The notes under the pieces are model-generated. The model had not been told where the DNA came from. It saw only the letters and a program-made list of their open reading frames with translations, and searched no databases. From Norana najaformis (lineage: Eukaryota > Annelida > Clitellata > Crassiclitellata > Hormogastridae): a stretch of DNA of 64,000 nt. This document shows positions 57,546 to 64,000 of the stretch, piece by piece. A program made the position numbers and the translations under genes. The stretch is from contig OZ029923.1 in NCBI GenBank assembly GCA_964023275.1, forward strand, positions 7,546,445 to 7,610,444, in the 5' to 3' direction. The number at the start of each line of letters is the position of its first letter. Position 1 is the stretch's first letter.

Positions 57546-57641
57546 AGACCAAGAAGATCGACCGACGCAAAGACTGTCCGAGCGTTCGCGGATGTCCAAG
57601 ATGCTGTCTACTGAATATGCACAAGGATCGATGCGCGCAAG
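57546..57641 (+). pseudogene. RBR relic, RING2 fragment
   Basis: Reads TKKIDRRKDCPSVRGCPRC, then CLLNMHKDRCAQV, matching the IBR-RING2 linker and first part of RING2 in the cluster ligases (compare CPSIRGCPKCGIL in gene C). It stops exactly where the duplicated block of gene F begins, at GTGCGCAATGG, so the rest of RING2 was cut away by that rearrangement. The CAQ triplet points to a gene C-like parent. No upstream RBR half was found nearby. Confidence 0.8.
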
Positions 57642-57999
57642 TGCGCAATGGAAAACGATCGGAATTTACTGGCTTTAGTTTTCTCTCTTTCATCAGTGCT
57701 GTAAAAAATTGACAAAGCTAGGTCATTAGGGTGCAACCTACAACCTAGAAGAGATCATCGTCCGCTTACTTAGGGCCCCGCATTAACATGCAATACGGGG
57801 TTACATATGGCTACGAGAAACCTCACTTAGGCCTAATGTTTAGTCAATAGTCCATATAGTGAAATCTTAATTGTACTAAAGTTAAAGAAAAGGGGTCATA
57901 TTCATTACCTTGTAAGGGTCATGAATATGAAGCAAATCATGTATATGACCATACTTATAAAATAAAATCAATATTACCCATTGTTCTCATCATACTAGC

Positions 58000-58150
58000 C
58001 CAACTTTTAAATCTCGGTCCGTACACGAAGACTTTAAATGGCGTGGCGCCCATTTAAACGGGCAGCAGTGGTGAAGAATCTCATCCGATTGCAAAATGAG
58101 TTGGGTCGAGGCCATACGGTCGCTATGTAGACCGTGAACATTTACATTTA
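58000..58150 (+). mobile_element. SINE fragment, 3' part (duplicate)
   Basis: Counterpart of the fragment at 7935-8085, with TGGCGTGGCGCCCATTTAAA and GTTGGGTCGAGGCCATACGG. Confidence 0.65.
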
Positions 58151-58750
58151 ACTGCATGGCCCCATATTACATTATTTCACGTTAAAGGCCTCTCGTTTCG
58201 TTGCTTCGCTTCACATACATCACATTTGCCAACTGGAATTCAAGCGTCGATTAGAAATGAAAGCGAAATCGCATGAGCCTACGATGAAAAATTCTTCCAG
58301 CTGCTTATTATAGCAGGCCTACGTGGCAACATGGTCAGTAGTCATGTTGTATTGTTGCCTAAACCTATAAGTAGGACTAAGCTGAGACCTTGGAGGCCTG
58401 GGACTAATCAGCAAACCATAGCTTAACACTTGTGCACCTTGATAGGCATGCCGTGCTCTACACATAAGCTTTGTACCTTATTCAACTCTTGACCTCAGCA
58501 GCTTGCATGTAGGCTTCATTCGTAGCAATGATTACAAGTGATTGCCCCGCAGTTCAAATTAGAAAATTGCGCATTACACTAAATCTTTAAATCTAGTTCA
58601 TGCAAGGTGTTTGGAATAGGTAGGTTGGAGGGTCAAACTTGCACATACCTCTACAATTCAGAGTGACGACCTTAAAGCCTTGGAATTTGCAACGTTGCTT
58701 CTGGTCGGGTTGTTCGCCTTTGTGCTGGAAAAAAACAGGCCAGCTATCCG

Positions 58751-61700
58751 ATGGCCAGTTTGTTTGCGGCGCTTTGGAGATGGCTGCGGGGTGAAGAAGC
58801 AGTCACCAGAAGAGATATCGTCAGGCTGGAAGATATTATAACATGGACGGATCTGTATAACGAGAACAGACTGGAGTTTATTGATTCTTCAAACGGTAGG
58901 CAAATTATAATCAAATCTAGTCTAGGATGGTCTAATTTGGTGTTGGTATGGTGTGATCCGATCTGATCTGATTTGGTCTGGCCTGGCCTGGTCTCATCTT
59001 ATTTGGTCTAGTGTGAGCTAGTCTAGTGTCTTGTCTGGTATAGTGGTCTAGTCGAGTTTGGTTCGGTGTGGTCCGGTTTAGTATGGTCTAATCGGGTCTA
59101 GTCTGGCCTGGTCATGTCCGATTTGTTCCGGACCAGAGTGATCTGGTCTGATGTGGTCTAATGTCTAATCTATAAGATAATAAAGAATGGCTATAATGAG
59201 TAAATCTTTGGAACTATGGGATTTCGATTGGTCTCAGAACGTAAGCTGGATCGACCAGGAACTGTCGCAACCGGATGCAGAACCTGGATAAATAGGATGG
59301 AGCCAGTCCATGCTGGCATTAGTAGGCAATCATAGCTAGTTTGTAGTCAACTCTTTGTGGAAGAGACAGCCAGGGTAATTGCTGCCTCATCAGATCTGAC
59401 ACACTGGTTGAACTTGGCAGACGGAGCGTGAGTCGCGCGGCAGTACGTAAGACAGATTGAAGTTTGCTGTACATTATAAGAATCGGGGTAAACCTGCCAG
59501 AATACTGTTACAGTAATCAAATCGACATATAACCAAAGCTCGCACCAAGGCATGCGCAGTCTCCTGAGTAAGCGAGCGACGAACAAGATATAAACGCCCA
59601 CATGCAGGAGCAGAATATGTACTAATCCTATTTTATTCCGACGCAGTAGGTTTCCCTAAAGAGAATTTTCCATTTCTATAGCGTGCGACATTGTGATACC
59701 GCGCGTGGTTGGTAACCGGTCGATTGCGGGTTCGAGCTTCTACTGTAGCCAGCTCGGACAAATTGTTTATGCCAATGTGTCTTTCTCACAAAGCAATACA
59801 ATTTGATATCGGTATGAGAAGGTAAGTGAACAGCAAGTGTGATTCACCTGCTCCGGATTAGCCCACTGCTGCCTCGAAGTCCTACGAGTCGGAAATAAGC
59901 GCCTCCCCTACGTCTTCATATAGCGGTGTTATCGTAGCACTCAATGTATGAAATCGATCGAATGTCAATGGTAGACAATGGAAGAGAAGTGTAGGCCTAT
60001 ATATGCGTGACGTATCTTATGAGTTTGACCTTTATACAGCGCCTTTAAGAACCTCTTACAGGCTTCTACTTGGCTCATGGAACTCATGCCGTCTGAGCAC
60101 ACTTAAAACAGTTTAATTACAATCTTCTGTTTTAATTAACTTTAACATAATTTAGACCAGCCTAGACAGCGCCTCTGATTAGTTTTTTTTTTGAAGTGGC
60201 ACTATGTAAATTTCTTCTTGCAATTACAATTAAAGTTAAGTACATTCTTAAACAAGACTGCCGCTTGTGTTTTCTTTAGAAAATGATGATTTACCACAAT
60301 ACACAGAAGATCGGGAGTTGAACGCGAAGATATCTATTTACAGAGGCGATATAACTTCTCTCCAGGTCGATGGTATCGTTCGATCAACGGATACCAGTCT
60401 GACATCCACAGATGGAAGTGAGTGCAATTGTTGAAATCCTCCGATTCAGTGGACTTCCACTACGCATTACGACTTTTTACTACAATTTCCTTTTAAATGA
60501 CGATCGATTGATGCCTCGTGCATTATGGTAACGGCGCTATGTATGTCATTAGATTAGATTATTCTTGATCAGATCAGACTAGGTTAGACAAGCGATTCAT
60601 GGTAACAGAAGATGTGAGATATAAAATTGCAAGAAACACATCTTTGCAAATCTCCTATATTGCATTGGTTGAACGACACCTAAAGCCAAGGCTAAGATCC
60701 TAAAATCTTGAACAGTTTTTGCACAGTTGAACAGATGCCCAGGATATTATTATTATTAATTAGTAACTTTTATAGCGCCTGTGTTTAATGCATAAGGCAT
60801 CAAGCGGTGGCGCACTACACTTGAGTGGACACTGTTATAGAGACGTCTATATTGATCAGTAATTGCATTAAATTGGCGTGCAGTTGCTAAACTTGCTTAT
60901 ATAATTGTAACTGTAGTTGTAGTGGCAACGATTTATAAGTAACGATCTACTTCCATGGTATTTCACAATGTCTATTGTCAGCGCAAATGCTAGGAATTAA
61001 ACAATAGATAGAATTTCAATTGTTCTGCTGATGTTGAAGTTAGCGGTGCCATAAAAAGAGCGGCTGGCCCGAAGTTGAATGCGGAGCTGAAAGCCCTAAA
61101 AGGATGCCGCCCAGGAGAAGCCAAGACAACTTCAGGTATGACTTTAAGTCTGAAATCAGGGCACTGACTATAAGTCAAGTTGATAAGTTATATCCCAGCT
61201 TCGTTTGCAACGCCGCAAACAAAGTATTTTTTTCTGAACCTTAGGAATAAGTCTTGCAAAAACTAAGGTGATGCCTTCATTGTATGTATGAAGTATAAAC
61301 GTCTTCATTTTTGATTACTGCTTGTCTTGTGTTAGCTAAGAGCTGCAGCAGCAACTTCTCCTAGACACGTACTGCCGTATGGTAGGGATATAAAATGTAT
61401 TCATTCTCCTTACATGCATCAAATGAAATGGACAAGAGTAACACACGTGTTTGTATTCTAAAGAAACTCCTGAGAGGGTGAGCCCTTGTCTAAAAGAAGG
61501 CAGAGATTAAAACAGGTCGAGTTATAACCAAAAATAATAGTATATTATATAAGCTTATGTTTGCCAGTGTACACTATAGTAACGTGCCTTTATTTACGCA
61601 TTGTACAATTTGTAATTAGAGTTACCCGCTGCTTCTTTAGCAGACTTGTTTCTTTTCATTTGTAGGTTTCGACTTGCCAACAAAATGTAAGTAGAGACTT

Positions 61701-63956
61701 TGGTCCCTTCTGGGTTCTCCTTTTGTTTCCTTCAACAATTGTGAATATTATGCTTTTCGCTGTTATATTTCTCTTTTTGGATCAATAAAAAAGAATGTTA
61801 TGTTATGTTATGTTGCACTGATTTTCTTACTTTGGTTCTAAACGTTTCATACAATATTAACAATTTTATGCAACTCTCAGCGCTTTTAGAGATACCTAGA
61901 AGCATGATTACTAGATTACGTCAGCTTCCTTTCTTGTCACATTATTTGTAAAAATGTACTTTTTATTTCTACCTATTTCAATATTTAGAGAAAGTAAGAC
62001 AAGGTACGGTAAGGTAATGGTTGATTATTACACAGCTCCACCAACGCCAGCCTTCCTATGTGTAGTCCCGAGGTTAAGGAACATTTCGACTGAAGCGCAA
62101 ATACGACAGTAGCAAGCCAATACCTAGAGTTGTTCCTTATGAACAACGAAAGAGGTGACGACAAATTATCGGTTTCACATGACATACCGGGATCGGAATC
62201 ACGGTCGATGAAGCGGGAGGCAAACATGTGCGACCATGCTTAAGAAAACCCTTACAAAGTCGGAAATGTTATTTGCGAAAAACGAGCTTAGAAGGCAAGC
62301 ATGCATAACATATGTCAAAATGAGTTTTTTTCATATTTTTATTACTTGTTGTGTTAACTATCAAACTATGAGTCCCTATAGAAACTTTCGCTAAGTATTT
62401 TTATTTCAAGTTTATTATGATGCCCTGCAAGAAAAAATCAAACATGTTCCTTGGTGCCCTAATTTAAAGACGTGTGCGTCGATAACTAATATGGAAGTAA
62501 CGTAAATATTTTTATGGACATTTCGTTGATGAAATTCAGAGGCGAATGAATACGCTCCAATTTACTATTCTCACGGGCATTCACGACCCCTAGGCCCAGT
62601 GACTTAGGGCAGGTCATAGTTATGGTGAACCGTAACTCGCGATTACTCAGAGTAGCCGGGAAACACGCGGTTTTCTTTTAATTGTTCAGCAATTCCATGG
62701 CACAATCGAGTCCAATATCAAACTCAGTTTTGTTTTTCCCGAAGTTGTAAGGGATTTCTTATGCTCGGTCACATATTAGCAGGCTGCCATTATGAAAATC
62801 GAAAAACACTGTGCATGATCAGTGTGCATAGCCTTGTCTTCTCGTGTGTTGGACCTTCCTTAACAGTCCAAACTTATCCTGCTCAGCGAACCCTTTCAAA
62901 CTGCCTTTAAATGCACTTATTTCAATCAGTTAGATTGCCATGTGTTCAGCTGTTTGTGAGGCACTTAAAAAGCGCTATATTAAGTGTCTTGATACATACA
63001 TATATACATGCATGCACACATACATATATATATATGGTCTCATGCATTGCACATTTCTGTCTTAGATATAGTACATACTGTTGGTACAAAGCAAGAGCAT
63101 CCAGACATTTTGGAGAGGTGCTACAAAAGTTGTTTGGAGCAGATGAAATCGAAAAACATGAAATCCCTCGTTAGTCTCTACATTTTCTTTGGTTTTCTGT
63201 TTTAATGCACGATTTTAAATTTAGAATTTAAACATAATCGATATTTTCATCGCAATTATAAATAAAACATTTAAATGTCGATGCTAATTAGACCTATTGA
63301 TGTACTTTTTATATTCAGAAACTTTCGTGTAATCGTCCTGAACTTGCTTTTTTAAGAATTTTCTTATTTTTTCAGGCATTTTGCTGCATATCAACTGGCA
63401 TTCAAGGTTTGTAAAATTTAAAAATTGCAGCTTTTAATTTACCGTTCATAAAAATTATTTGCTACTTGAAATTCTATTTTTACAACGGGAATGGCAAACT
63501 TAGTTTGAATATCAGATTGTATGTTTGTTTATGTATCCATTGCCTTGTGCTAATGATAAGGTCAGAAGGCTATGTTCATGCTAAGTGGTTAATAGTTGAG
63601 CAAGTGCATGGCCTCGCAGAGCAAAGTACTGTTTATCATGGTAGACTGTGACATTTGACACTTAGCTAATTGGCTTCAATATTGTCGCCTGGTACAGTGA
63701 GTACTGGAAAGATTGGTAGATGTGGATCTAGGGTTTGATGTTAGGGCGAAGTGACAAAATGACACTGGCAATTATTTTTGAAACAAGTGTAACTATGTCC
63801 ATATGTGTATTTTTTATATATTATAGTTTATTTATAGTTTGTGGTGTAGTTGATAAGACCTGCCCTTTTTGAACAGGCTATCCGAGTGATAAAGCAGTTC
63901 TGGTGGCTTTGAAAACTGTTCGACTTTGGTTGGAAGATTTGAAAAAGGAAAACAAG
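58751..63956 (+). CDS. Macro-RBR fusion ligase F (3' partial)
   Basis: Seven exons in the window: 58751-58895, 60280-60417, 61040-61135, 61666-61686, 63066-63169, 63376-63406, 63877-63956, coding 205 residues in phase; the rest lies to the right. Recent duplicate of macro-RBR gene B: MASLFAALWRWLRG start, RLEDIITW lead-in, GDITSLQVDGIV, GFDLPTK, VHTVG, STGIQGYP. The MacroD catalytic Asn and Asp positions are again Asp and Ser. Exon 1 lacks the hexapeptide repeat of gene B. The exon 3 acceptor reads GAAG rather than TGCAG, still an AG but a poorer site. An RBR end is expected from the family but not seen. No premature stop occurs in the visible exons. Confidence 0.88.
58905..59172. repeat. Degenerate TCTGG/TCTAG pentanucleotide satellite
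   Basis: About 270 bases of TCTGG, TCTAG and GGTCT variants in intron 1 of gene F. Gene B has only about 40 bases of a similar TCTAA/TCTGG tract at 8894-8933, so it expanded in this copy. Confidence 0.85.
59680..59755 (+). mobile_element. tRNA-like SINE head in intron 1 of gene F
   Basis: GCGTGGTTGGTAACCGGTCG and TGCGGGTTCGAGCTTC form an A-box and B-box pair; the right half does not pair as an intact tRNA. Confidence 0.5.
60492..60565 (+). mobile_element. LINE/SINE 3' tail in intron 2 of gene F
   Basis: GACGATCGATTGATGCCTCG then GGTAACGGCGCTATG and a TTAGATTAGATTATT end; duplicated counterpart of 9210-9290. Confidence 0.6.
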
Positions 63957-64000
63957 GTAGCAATTAATTACACATATGAAATAGCACAAAAAGACCAAAA

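Larger units (their letters stand above)
57637..64000 (+). repeat. Segmental duplication, copy 2 (contains gene F)
   Basis: Aligned partner of 7565-13060 and beyond, still continuing at the right edge. Its intron 1 is 1384 bases against 117 in gene B, owing to an insertion of satellite-like and SINE sequence at about 58900-60230. Confidence 0.85.

Overview
The window is animal nuclear DNA: AT-rich, intron-rich, full of microsatellites, tRNA-derived SINEs and non-LTR retrotransposon pieces. The word AGGCCTA is very frequent; from memory I associate this with echinoderms and hemichordates, so a marine invertebrate deuterostome is my best guess (low confidence). I saw no bacterial, viral or LTR-element genes.

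Every gene I can support belongs to one head-to-tail, plus-strand cluster built from three modules: a MacroD-type macro domain (ADP-ribose binding), a ubiquitin-like fold (Ubl) and a RING-between-RING (RBR) ubiquitin ligase module. I spliced ten genes by eye. In order: macro-RBR A (150-5579, 5' end outside the window), macro-RBR B (8699-16545, complete, 541 aa), Ubl-RBR C (17938-20970, RBR internally deleted), Ubl-only 1 (23365-25149, 93 aa), Ubl-only 2 (27584-28992, 90 aa), Ubl-only 3 (31376-33375, 109 aa), Ubl-RBR D (35282-40745, complete, 350 aa, ending in a CaaX-like CTIL), Ubl-only 4 (44859-46653, 99 aa), macro-RBR E (48410-54892, about 477 aa) and macro-RBR F (58751-63956, running off the right edge). 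An RBR relic lies at 57546-57641.

The Ubl-only genes are the striking part. Each has the ubiquitin exon plan, ends its fold in a diglycine (RLHGG, RLLGG or RVPGG) and then carries a short tail of variable length, as unprocessed ubiquitin and ISG15-like precursors do. Lying beside ligases that carry the same Ubl fused in cis, or a macro domain instead, they suggest a private ubiquitin-like conjugation pathway linked to ADP-ribose signalling, perhaps in defence. That function is inference; the architecture is directly readable.

The cluster has grown by duplication. About 6.3 kb containing the start of gene B is repeated as gene F, the Ubl-only 2 and 3 genes sit in consecutive units of about 4 kb, and gene B is flanked by direct repeats of about 500 bp. 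Younger SINE insertions, long microsatellites, 3'-truncated LINEs and a 5S rRNA-derived fragment fill introns and gaps.
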